Source of the DNA: Elusimicrobiota bacterium
GTDB taxonomy: Bacteria; Elusimicrobiota; Elusimicrobia; Elusimicrobiales; UBA9959
Direction of reading: 5' to 3'
NCBI GenBank assembly: GCA_003450815.1
Contig: DMES01000011.1
Span: 18,446-44,473 of the forward strand
DNA length: 26,028 bases
Part shown: positions 14,696 through 22,003 of the stretch, in pieces
Layout: every line of letters begins with the position of its first letter
How positions within the stretch are numbered: the stretch's first letter is position 1
Translations under genes and position numbers: made by a program
The notes under the pieces: generated by a model
Seen by the model: only the letters and a program-made list of their open reading frames with translations
What the model was told of the DNA's origin: nothing
Database searches by the model: none

Positions 14696-16715
14696 TACCA
14701 GAGAAGTTCCGGGCGGGCTCGCCTTCTACATAGACGAAAACCTGCAGTTCGACAGCCGCGACGAGGCCGTTTACCATGAAGCTCTGGCCTTGCCTCCTTT
14801 GCTTCTGGCGCGCCGGCGGCTGAAGCGTCCACTGGACGCGCTGATACTCGGCGGAGGAGACGGCCTGGCGCTCAAGCGCCTTCTTAGCCAAGCCTGCCTG
14901 CGCTCAGCCGAACTTGTGGATTACGACAACAGTGTGCTTGAGCTGGCGCGCAATGAGTTCCGGGATTTAAACGGGAATGCGCTATACGACCCCAGGGCGC
15001 GCGTTTACGCGCGCGACGCGCGGGAGCACCTGAAGTCTTCACGCGATATTTTTGATGTTGTGTTAGCCGACTTTACTTTCCCTGAAGATCTCGCCGGAGC
15101 CTCGCTTTTTACACGCTCTTTCTTCGCGGATGTGCGCTCAAGGCTGTCGCCAAAAGGGATGTTCGCTATGAATGCGGTTTCCCCGGAGCGGTTCCCGGCC
15201 GCCTTCTGGTCAATATACAAAACCCTTCTTTCCGCCCGGCTCTACCCGCGACCGCTGCGCGTACCCATACCCTCCTTCCGCTCTCACGGTTACGGCGACT
15301 GGGGAATGTTCCTGGCTTCCCCATTGCCTCTCAGTGACTACGAGCTTAAATCATTGCGCTTCGCGCGCGACGGCTCTTGGCTTACCGGTGAGAATTTCCG
15401 GACGGCGCTTAGCCTGCGTATGGCCGGCATCGAACGCGGCCTGCCGCTCAGCAGAGTAATAAGGAAACCCGGCGATATGCTCTGCCTGATAACCCTGCAG
15501 GAGCCCGACCCCGCCGGGGGACCCGCGCTTGCCGACTTTTCCGATTCCGCGGCGGTAAAAGAACTGCTCCGCGGCCTGCCGGGCGCTGAAAAACTCTGGT
15601 GGCCGCAGCTGGCGGGCGAGTGGGAATGGCGCCTTATGGAAACGCTGCGGTGCCTTGACTGGGAGCTTTTCCTTGAGGAACTGGAGAAAATCGGCGGCTC
15701 CCTTCCGAACAAAGCGCTTGCGGAAATACGCGCCCTGCGCGACAATCTGCCTGATTTCCTTGAAGACGCCCTGCCCAGAACCGAACGCGCCTGGCAGGTA
15801 TTTGCCCTGCTTATGACCCTGCTGGTTTTAGTGAATGTGGCCTATCCCGACAACGCCTACGCGAAAGGCTCATACTACCATAGCAGCGGAGGCGGCAGCG
15901 GAATTGATATAACTTTTTTTACCCCAAAAAAAACCTCCCCGATGCACAATCCCATATTCCAGGGAAAAGATATCCTGTATACGCTCACTTCCGCCGGCAA
16001 GCTGCGCCCGGTATCTTTCATCAGGTACAGAGCTCCCGGTTCCGCCTACGCGATAGGCCGTTTGGTGGATGACAGATTGTTTTTTGCGCTTTCAGATGAA
16101 TCCTTTGTTTCAAAGGAGGGCGATTTTTTTATCGCCCCCGGCTCGCAGAATTTTCTTATAAAAGCGCAGCCCGGCGGCTTTCTCCTTCTGGACAAAACCC
16201 TGACAACACCCGTATTCGAGTTTTACCCGGAGGAGAGCGCCCTGCAAAGCGCGCGCGCGGCTATAGACCTGCACAAAAAGGCGGCGGACAAGGCGCTGGC
16301 CGACTATTCCAGATGGCTCGCCTGGGCCTCACCCGCCGCCACAGTTTCGAACGAAATACGCGCTGAGATAAATGAAACCCGGAACATTTCTTCCATACGC
16401 TCGGCCCTTGAAAAAGCGGGCTTAAACCTGCAGGGCGGCGAAAATGCACCGGCACCCCGGCCGCAAATACCGCCGGACTGGTTTCCCCTTGCGCCTGGGC
16501 TTTATTTTACCGGCAATAAAGAAATAACACTTCTTCACCGGAACGGCGGAATATATTCATACCCCTTCAAGGATACTTTTCCTTCCGCATACCCGGCGCT
16601 GCCAGACAACGAATCGATAGAAATGTTTATTGACGAAATGCTCCGGCTGCGGTACGCGCAATCCGCCCCAAATGACCCACGCCGTGCTGCTCTTGAAGCG
16701 CTTATAAATAAATGA
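14676..16715 (+). CDS. Spermidine-synthase-like protein fused to a membrane segment and a novel C-terminal region
   Basis: Residues 1 to about 280 follow the polyamine aminopropyltransferase (SpeE) fold: FDSRDEAVYHEAL (26-38), the decarboxy-AdoMet loop ILGGGDG (57-63), VDYD (81-84, for the usual VEID), DAREHL (114-119) and VLADFTFP (129-136). D132 matches the catalytic Asp, but the second Asp of the usual DxxDP is Phe135, so amine binding may differ. An alpha-helical linker leads to a hydrophobic segment at about 373-390. A 290-residue C-terminal region that I do not recognise follows, starting with a Gly/Ser-rich stretch. Its AYAKGSYYH junction could be exported. At 679 aa it is more than twice a normal SpeE. 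It overlaps the preceding gene by 20 bp and the next by 4 bp (ATGA). Confidence 0.8.
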   Translation: MKDHRLNTREVPGGLAFYIDENLQFDSRDEAVYHEALALPPLLLARRRLKRPLDALILGGGDGLALKRLLSQACLRSAELVDYDNSVLELARNEFRDLNGNALYDPRARVYARDAREHLKSSRDIFDVVLADFTFPEDLAGASLFTRSFFADVRSRLSPKGMFAMNAVSPERFPAAFWSIYKTLLSARLYPRPLRVPIPSFRSHGYGDWGMFLASPLPLSDYELKSLRFARDGSWLTGENFRTALSLRMAGIERGLPLSRVIRKPGDMLCLITLQEPDPAGGPALADFSDSAAVKELLRGLPGAEKLWWPQLAGEWEWRLMETLRCLDWELFLEELEKIGGSLPNKALAEIRALRDNLPDFLEDALPRTERAWQVFALLMTLLVLVNVAYPDNAYAKGSYYHSSGGGSGIDITFFTPKKTSPMHNPIFQGKDILYTLTSAGKLRPVSFIRYRAPGSAYAIGRLVDDRLFFALSDESFVSKEGDFFIAPGSQNFLIKAQPGGFLLLDKTLTTPVFEFYPEESALQSARAAIDLHKKAADKALADYSRWLAWASPAATVSNEIRAEINETRNISSIRSALEKAGLNLQGGENAPAPRPQIPPDWFPLAPGLYFTGNKEITLLHRNGGIYSYPFKDTFPSAYPALPDNESIEMFIDEMLRLRYAQSAPNDPRRAALEALINK

Positions 16716-17728
16716 AAATCAAACCGCTTAAAAAGGAACATTCACCAACCTGGAACGAGCTTGTGCGCTCTTCGGAGGGCACGGGCTTCATGCAGAGCTG
16801 GGAATGGAGCGAATTCAAAGAAGCTGAAGGCACGCGGGTGGAACGGCTGGGTATTTTTGACGGCGGCTCGCTTATTGCGGGCGCGATAGTCTACAGGGTT
16901 GAAACCTCGCTCGGCATATCGCCGCTTACAATTCCGCACGGCCCGCTGCTACCCTGGGGCGATGAAACGAAGGCCGCGACCTGCTTCGCCCTGCTGAAAG
17001 AACGCCTGTGCGCCCTGTCTCAACAAACCGGCTCCCCAATAGCCAGGCTTGAACCTTTCATCTGTTCGCGGCCGGATTTTCTTCAAAACCTTGTGCGCGC
17101 CCCGCTGGACCTGGTGCCTACTCCCACGCTGATGATCGAACTGGGCAAAAGTGACAATGAACTGCTAGGGGCTATGACACAGAAAGGAAGGTATAATGTC
17201 CGGCTGGCCCTGCGCAAGGGGGTGGAGGTAATATCTTCAAACGTAAATGAACTCACCGGAGAATTTCATGAATTATTCGAGCTGACCTGTCACCGGCACG
17301 GTTTCGGGGGGGAGCCTGTCGGTTTTTTTAAGAGACTGATGGATGCGCTTGGCCCCGCCGGCATGGCACGCGTTTACCTGGCCTCCCACATGGGCATGAA
17401 AGCGGCGGGCGCCGTGGCGGTATTCTTCGGCGACAGAGCCACATATTTGTACGGCGGCACCTCCCCATTCCTGCGTTCCAGCATGGCAAGCTACGCTATG
17501 CACTGGCACATAATACGCGACGCCCGCGACATGGGATTTAAGTTCTACGACATGTACGGCATAGCCCCTGAAAGCGAACCGTACCATCCCTATGCCAGGT
17601 TTTCTTCCTTCAAAGCGCGCTTCGGCGGCGCGCAGGTGCGCACTATAGGCGCGCATGACCTTTATTTCTATCCCCAACTGGCCAAAACACTGGTTTCCCG
17701 GCTGGCCGCAAAAGGATCAACCATATGA
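16712..17728 (+). CDS. FemAB/FemX-like aminoacyl- or peptidyltransferase (GNAT fold)
   Basis: A 338-aa protein with the paired-GNAT architecture of FemABX enzymes. These use aminoacyl-tRNA to add amino acids to the peptidoglycan stem or bridge; some relatives use other acyl donors. Diagnostic stretches are FMQSWEWSEFKEAEG near 26-40, the KGRYNVRLALRKGVEV segment near 153-168, and the C-terminal YDMYGIAPE with YHPYARFSSFKARFGG. It overlaps the SpeE-like gene by ATGA and the DUF350 gene in the same way, so the three are translationally coupled. A FemAB-like enzyme in a DAP-type, Gram-negative-looking background suggests an unusual stem modification, or an amine ligation linked to the polyamine gene. 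The substrate is unknown. Confidence 0.85.
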   Translation: MKIKPLKKEHSPTWNELVRSSEGTGFMQSWEWSEFKEAEGTRVERLGIFDGGSLIAGAIVYRVETSLGISPLTIPHGPLLPWGDETKAATCFALLKERLCALSQQTGSPIARLEPFICSRPDFLQNLVRAPLDLVPTPTLMIELGKSDNELLGAMTQKGRYNVRLALRKGVEVISSNVNELTGEFHELFELTCHRHGFGGEPVGFFKRLMDALGPAGMARVYLASHMGMKAAGAVAVFFGDRATYLYGGTSPFLRSSMASYAMHWHIIRDARDMGFKFYDMYGIAPESEPYHPYARFSSFKARFGGAQVRTIGAHDLYFYPQLAKTLVSRLAAKGSTI

Positions 17729-18573
17729 CGGAAATGCTGAATCACATTTTAAAATCACTGGGTTATGGCCTGATGGCCATAGCCTTGTGCTATCTGGCAA
17801 GATTGATATACAAGCTGAACCCGTCGCGGGGAAAACTGGACTGGCAGCTGCTGTCCTCAAAAAATAAGTCCGCTGCGGTAGGCGCCGGCGGCTATTTTCT
17901 TGCTGTCATCATCTCGCTTGGCGGCCCCATCTCATGGGTTTCCGCGTCTTTCAGTGAGGGAGCGCTGGAGGTAATAGGTTTCGGCACATTGGCGCTGGCG
18001 CTGCTGAACGCCTCTATGTGGATAGCGGACAAGACTTACCTAAAATGCTTGCATCTGGACAAAAAAATAAACAAAGGCTCCCTGGGCGCCGGTCTGCTTA
18101 GGGCGGCGCATGAGGTAGCGCTTGCTTTTGTTATACTAGGCGCCTCATGGGGCGACTCCGGCGGTATATGGGTGATGGTCTATTTCTGGGGACTTGGACA
18201 ACTGCTCCTTGCTGCCGCCATCAAGTTATATTTCACGCTGGCGAAGCTGAATCTTGCTGTCCAGCTTGAAAAAGACAATACGGCGGCGGTGCTGAGCGCC
18301 GCCGGCATAACGGTCGGCCTCGGTTTTATCGCTTGGGCGGCGCTCTCAGGCCCGTTTCTCGGCTGGCTCCGCAGCACAGCGGAATCCGCCGTCTATTACG
18401 CGGTGGGAACGCTTGGAATGCTGGTTTTCCGGGCCGCCGCTGACCTCGCTTTGCTTCCCGGCGCCACTTTCAGGGTTGAAGTACTAAAAAAACAGGGCAA
18501 TATAGCAATTGGTATCCTTGATGCATCCCTAACCATAGGGATAGCCATCCTAATGACCTGGTGCCTAATTTAA
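17725..18573 (+). CDS. Double-DUF350 membrane protein
   Basis: A 282-aa integral membrane protein with about eight helices arranged as two related four-helix halves. The repeat is visible in the paired segments KNKSAAVGAGGYFLAVIISL (second helix of half 1) and DNTAAVLSAAGITVGLGF (the same position in half 2), and in LLNASMWIADK against LVFRAAADLAL. This is the DUF350 (YjfL-like) pattern. The biochemical role is unknown, but DUF350 genes recur next to spermidine synthase, DUF4178 and PspA-related genes. ATG 17725 overlaps the preceding stop as ATGA. It is the last gene of the operon; the convergent hairpin group starts 6 nt after its stop codon. Confidence 0.85.
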   Translation: MTEMLNHILKSLGYGLMAIALCYLARLIYKLNPSRGKLDWQLLSSKNKSAAVGAGGYFLAVIISLGGPISWVSASFSEGALEVIGFGTLALALLNASMWIADKTYLKCLHLDKKINKGSLGAGLLRAAHEVALAFVILGASWGDSGGIWVMVYFWGLGQLLLAAAIKLYFTLAKLNLAVQLEKDNTAAVLSAAGITVGLGFIAWAALSGPFLGWLRSTAESAVYYAVGTLGMLVFRAAADLALLPGATFRVEVLKKQGNIAIGILDASLTIGIAILMTWCLI

Positions 18574-18579
18574 ACAAGT

Positions 18580-18601
18580 AAAAAGGCAGCAGGAGCCTTT
18601 T
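18580..18601 (+). terminator. Terminator-like hairpin, copy 1
   Basis: AAAAGGC-AGCAGGA-GCCTTTT has a 7-bp stem and 7-nt loop just behind the DUF350 stop codon. The T-run is only four long on the + strand. The A-run on the other side makes it potentially bidirectional. The 17-nt core is identical to the second copy 100 nt away. Confidence 0.55.
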
Positions 18602-18641
18602 GTGGGGCACTCTTCGGAATTACATGTTTCATAGGTAAAAA

Positions 18642-18669
18642 CAGCTAGACACACATAGTCGTCTAGCTG
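18642..18669. repeat. Perfect 9-bp inverted repeat between the two terminators
   Basis: CAGCTAGAC (18642-18650) pairs perfectly with GTCTAGCTG (18661-18669) across a 10-nt loop. It lies midway between two near-identical terminator hairpins in the convergent spacer. It has no U-run, so it is not itself an intrinsic terminator. Confidence 0.55.
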
Positions 18670-18681
18670 ATTATTTGTAAA

Positions 18682-18704
18682 AAAAAGGCAGCAGGAGCCT
18701 TTTT
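18682..18704 (-). terminator. Bidirectional intrinsic terminator, copy 2
   Basis: AAAAAGGC-AGCAGGA-GCCTTTTT has an 8-bp stem and a 7-nt loop. Read on the - strand it is followed by eight T, the expected form for termination of the protease gene whose stop is at 18715. On the + strand it ends in five T, so it could also stop leftward-origin transcripts. Confidence 0.75.
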
Positions 18705-18714
18705 ACAGTACAGA

Positions 18715-20058
18715 CTAGTTACTGCCGGTTTTTTGGAGCCAGGTTATGAACTGGTACCAGTTGCCGGCCTTGGCCCAAGCCAGGTTGGAATAACTGCTGT
18801 CAGGAATAGAGTAAGGCATGTAGATAGCAAGACCAGTAGCGTTTTTATAAGAGTCACCGTAGGGGGCATTGGCAAAAACCACATTTGAAGATATAAATCC
18901 GGCTAGCTCCAAGCTTTTTTCCTTAAGGACACTGGAACCAGTCTTAGCTGCTGCCAAAGTAAGGAAATCCATCATGTCCCGCGACTCTATATTCGAGAAG
19001 ATCTTTGATTCTTTCTCAGCCTGATACAGCAAAGATCGCTCCCCCAAATTCATGGCCAGCGCAACCCACTGGTTGGTAAGCGTTTTAAGTGTAGACAGAT
19101 CCCGCGTATGAAGGGCGGAAATAGTTACGCCGGTTTTTTGCTCTCCGTAATACTGTGAAAAGCCGCGAACGGCGGCCTCTGCTATGTTTTCAGCTGTCAA
19201 GTCAATGTTTTGCAGTCTGCCTAAAAAATAGTTGTAAGCCCAGCCAGCCCCCGGCTCATTTTCCTCTGAACCGACGATGACGGATGTGTAATTTTTAAGT
19301 TCGTAGGCCACCTCGACCATCTGCATCAGGCAGGCGTCCGAAGCGTATATGTCCACGCCTCCCATCTTCGCAAGAGCCTGACCCAGCTGCACGCCGCTTA
19401 TCTCCCTGCCTGTTTCATCATCGGCAGAAATAGCTTTTACAGGATACCCGATATCACGGCTTTTCCAGCCGTTACCATGGTCCCAGACTATCAGCATATA
19501 ATGCCGTGCTGGAAATTTTTCTTTGGCCCACAGGCCGAATTCAGCAAGGTGTTGCCAGTCGCCCATATCAGCTTTTAACTCCTCAAGGATGGGGGAAGTG
19601 ACTGCAACCAAATTATTATCTTTCTGGATGTAATATCTGCGCACCCCGGTCCAGGCGCTTGCCGCAGGAACTCTTGTGGGAGCAGGTTTCATTACCATAA
19701 AGTAAGGAAAATCGATCGGGAATGTGGGAGGAGGGCGTGGTATCCGGCCGGCTTCAACCACAAGGTTTACGTTTTCAGGCACGCCGGTCATTTCCATCTC
19801 GTTCATATCGTCAATAGTGTAATCGGTAAGATTATTCTTGCCGTTCATAAAGACCATAATGGTCCACTCTTTTACAGCCACGTCTTGTTGAGGTTTTGCC
19901 GCTGGAACCGCGGGCACAGGCGCATACCCGGCGGACTTCGCGGACTTTATGAAGTCTTTAACGGAAATACCCTGGTTGAAATCCATGTCCAGGGCTCCCG
20001 CAATGGCGGGGATAAACAAGAGGGATATAACGATAAAAGTAACTATATTTTTTCCCAT
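18715..20058 (-). CDS. Secreted clostripain-like cysteine peptidase (family C11), copy A
   Basis: A 447-aa caspase-fold (clan CD) peptidase. An N-terminal signal peptide (hydrophobic about 5-20, likely cleaved near AGA-LD) indicates export. A DFNQGISVKDFIKSAKSAGY segment and a Pro/Ala linker follow. The C11 domain starts at EWTIMVFMNGKNNL (about 64-77). The catalytic His is H194 in WDHGNGW and the catalytic Cys is C243 in SDACLMQMVEV. Family members cleave after Arg or Lys and often self-process; the substrate here is unknown. It is a tandem paralogue of the next gene upstream and is nearly identical in long stretches. The main difference is a rewritten, shorter segment at about 107-135. A GGGAGA ribosome site precedes the ATG, and a terminator sits 11 nt past the stop. 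Confidence 0.9.
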   Translation of the reverse strand: MGKNIVTFIVISLLFIPAIAGALDMDFNQGISVKDFIKSAKSAGYAPVPAVPAAKPQQDVAVKEWTIMVFMNGKNNLTDYTIDDMNEMEMTGVPENVNLVVEAGRIPRPPPTFPIDFPYFMVMKPAPTRVPAASAWTGVRRYYIQKDNNLVAVTSPILEELKADMGDWQHLAEFGLWAKEKFPARHYMLIVWDHGNGWKSRDIGYPVKAISADDETGREISGVQLGQALAKMGGVDIYASDACLMQMVEVAYELKNYTSVIVGSEENEPGAGWAYNYFLGRLQNIDLTAENIAEAAVRGFSQYYGEQKTGVTISALHTRDLSTLKTLTNQWVALAMNLGERSLLYQAEKESKIFSNIESRDMMDFLTLAAAKTGSSVLKEKSLELAGFISSNVVFANAPYGDSYKNATGLAIYMPYSIPDSSYSNLAWAKAGNWYQFITWLQKTGSN

Positions 20059-20082
20059 TCAATTTCTCCCGAATCAAACCTG

Positions 20083-20112
20083 AGTTCTATAATAAGAATT
20101 CTAGGTATTATA
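20083..20112 (-). promoter_or_regulatory. Putative promoter region of C11 peptidase copy A
   Basis: On the - strand a perfect TATAAT lies at 20112-20107, with TTGGCT 15 nt or TTTTGG 17 nt upstream as weak -35 candidates. Closer to the gene, a 14-nt element CTTATTATAGAACT (20096-20083) is shared with copy B at the same distance from the start codon (13 of 14 identical). Either could be the functional -10; the shared element may simply be a relic of duplication. Confidence 0.45.
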
Positions 20113-20145
20113 CGGTCCCCAATCCTAAGCCAAAAAATCGGTGCA

Positions 20146-21519
20146 TTATTTCCCTCCGCTTTTTTGGAGCCAGGTTATAAACTCGTACCATTTGCCGTCC
20201 TTAGCCCAGGCCAGGTTGGAATAATTTATGTCAGGAACAGTGTAAGGCATATAAAAAGCCAAGCCATTGGCGTTTTTGTAGGAGTCACCGTAGGGGGCAT
20301 TGGCAAAAACCACATTTGAAGATATAAATCCAGCCAGTTCCAGACTTTTTTCTTTAAGGACCCTGGACTCGGTCTTAGCAGCCGCCAGCGTAAGAAAATG
20401 GATCATATCCCGCGACTCTAAATTCGAGAAAGTTTTAGATTCTTTCTGAGCCTGATATAGCAAAGCCCGTTCGCCAGAATTGATGGCCAGCGCAGCCCAC
20501 TGGTCGGTAAGCGTTTTAAGCGCAGACAGATCCCGTGTATGAAGGGCGGAAATAGTAACGCCTGTTTTTTGCTCGCTGTAATACTGTAAAAATCCGCGAA
20601 CAGCGGCCTCCGCTATATTCTCAGCGGTCAGGTCAAGGTTTTGAAGCCTGCTTAAAAAATAGTTATAAGGCCAGCCGTCCTCCGGCTCCTGTTCTTCAGA
20701 ACCGATTATCACGAAGGCTGAATTTTTAAGCTCGTAGGCCACCTCAACCATCTGCATCAGGCAGGCGTCCGAAGCATATATGTCCACGCCGCCCATCTTC
20801 GCAAGAGCCTGGCCCAACTCTACCCCGCTTATCTCTTTGCCTGTTTCAAAATCGGCAGAAATACCTTTTCCCGTATACCCGATATCACGGCTTTTCCAGC
20901 CGTTCCCATGGTCCCAGATTATCAGCATATAATGCCGTGCTGGGAATTTTGCTTTGGCCCACAGGCCGAATTCAGCTAGATGCTGCCAGTCGCCCATATC
21001 GGCTTTTAACTCCTCAAGAATGGGGGAAGTGACTTTATATAAACTATTATCTTTCTGTATGTAATATCTGCGCACGCCGGTCCAGTTGCGTGCCGGTGCA
21101 GCTTTTACGGGACGCTTATCCAGATACAAAGGCTGGGCAGGCATTTTTTTAGGAGCGCCGGTAACTGCCAGAAAATCCGGGAAATCTGACGGCTTGAGGG
21201 GTATCCGGCCGGCTTCAACCACAAGGTTGACGTTTTCCGGTACGCCGGCCATTTCCATCGCGTTTATCTCGTTAAGAGTGAGATTGGTAAGATTATTTTT
21301 ACCATTCATAAAAACCATTATAGTCCACTCTTTTACGGCAGTGTCTTTTTGAGGTTTAGCCGCTGGAACCGCGGGTACAGGCGCATACCCGGCGGACTTC
21401 GCGGACTTTATGAAGTCTTTAACGGAAACACCCTGGTTGAAATCCACATCCAGAGCTCCCGCAAAAGAGGCAAAGAAAGCAAGAGATGTAATGACTAAAG
21501 CACCTTTAATTTTTTTCAT
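20146..21519 (-). CDS. Secreted clostripain-like cysteine peptidase (family C11), copy B
   Basis: A 457-aa paralogue of the adjacent copy A with the same layout: signal peptide (about 5-20), the DFNQGVSVKDFIKSAKSAGY segment, Pro/Ala linker, and the C11 domain with H204 in WDHGNGW and C253 in SDACLMQMVEV. Both catalytic residues are intact in both copies, so neither is an obvious pseudogene. The region at about 107-145 is 10 residues longer than in copy A and unrelated in sequence (it contains LYLDKRPVKAAPARNW), while the flanks are nearly identical. This variable segment lies before the catalytic core, where C11 enzymes can carry processing or substrate-contact loops. It is 87 nt upstream of copy A on the same strand. 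Its own ribosome site is weak. Confidence 0.9.
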   Translation of the reverse strand: MKKIKGALVITSLAFFASFAGALDVDFNQGVSVKDFIKSAKSAGYAPVPAVPAAKPQKDTAVKEWTIMVFMNGKNNLTNLTLNEINAMEMAGVPENVNLVVEAGRIPLKPSDFPDFLAVTGAPKKMPAQPLYLDKRPVKAAPARNWTGVRRYYIQKDNSLYKVTSPILEELKADMGDWQHLAEFGLWAKAKFPARHYMLIIWDHGNGWKSRDIGYTGKGISADFETGKEISGVELGQALAKMGGVDIYASDACLMQMVEVAYELKNSAFVIIGSEEQEPEDGWPYNYFLSRLQNLDLTAENIAEAAVRGFLQYYSEQKTGVTISALHTRDLSALKTLTDQWAALAINSGERALLYQAQKESKTFSNLESRDMIHFLTLAAAKTESRVLKEKSLELAGFISSNVVFANAPYGDSYKNANGLAFYMPYTVPDINYSNLAWAKDGKWYEFITWLQKSGGK

Positions 21520-21542
21520 CCAATATCTCGCAAATAAGCCAT

Positions 21543-21556
21543 AAGTTCCATAATAA
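21543..21556 (-). promoter_or_regulatory. Conserved upstream element of C11 peptidase copy B
   Basis: CTTATTATGGAACT on the - strand, 24 nt upstream of the ATG, matches the copy A element at 13 of 14 positions. TATTAT could serve as -10, with a weak TTTGAT-like -35 about 15-16 nt further upstream. Sharing may reflect duplication rather than function. Confidence 0.35.
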
Positions 21557-21805
21557 GAGTTTAATGGATAATCAAACGCTTGTAATGGGCCAAAAGGGAA
21601 TAAAAATTAGGAAATATGGCCTAATCCGAAAGGCTAAGAAATAATGTTGTTGAGATTTAATATTGCTATAGACTGGCTGCGCGCCCCGGGCAGGTAACTG
21701 GGCCGTATCGTGAAAAGAGCGGGTAAAATAACCTACTAATTTAAGGAAGCGCCGGGGATTAGCCGGAAGAACGTGAGCGACGTACGGAAAAACCGGGAGG
21801 GGTGG

Positions 21806-21919
21806 CGGCGGGTTTGTCTGAGGGGGTTTTCCGGAGCCCGACTTGGTCTTGCAGTCAATGGAGGGCGAGGATAAGGGGCGACGCGCTGGAGCACCCGACC
21901 CCCTCAGACAAACCCGCCG
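21806..21919. repeat. Perfect 22-bp inverted repeat enclosing 70 nt
   Basis: CGGCGGGTTTGTCTGAGGGG (plus GT) at 21806-21827 is the exact complement of 21898-21919. The 114-bp unit could be a miniature mobile element with long terminal repeats or the closing stem of a structured RNA. There is no adjacent T-run, so it is not an intrinsic terminator. It shares no sequence with the 12.4-kb element. Confidence 0.7.
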
Positions 21920-22003
21920 ACAGGCCCCCGACTGGACATCTCGCGACTCTTAACCCAAAGCCACACAACTCGGCGTTACCTCTCGCCGTAGGGATGGAAA
22001 GTT

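Larger units (their letters stand above)
21520..22003. other. 484-nt non-coding interval between the redox operon and the peptidases
   Basis: The peptidase-proximal part (21520-21650) is AT-rich and carries the copy B upstream element. The remainder is GC-rich and built of overlapping palindromic segments, including CGGAAAAACC against GGTTTTCCG and the 22-bp inverted repeat described separately. Open frames here lack ribosome sites and family resemblance. No tRNA, rRNA or known riboswitch pattern was recognised. It could hold a structured RNA or a short mobile repeat. Confidence 0.5.

Noticed and set aside
21740..21800. Group II intron domain V suggested by GTGAGCGACGTACGG
   Set aside because: The 34-nt domain V hairpin pattern is not completed and no reverse transcriptase frame is nearby.
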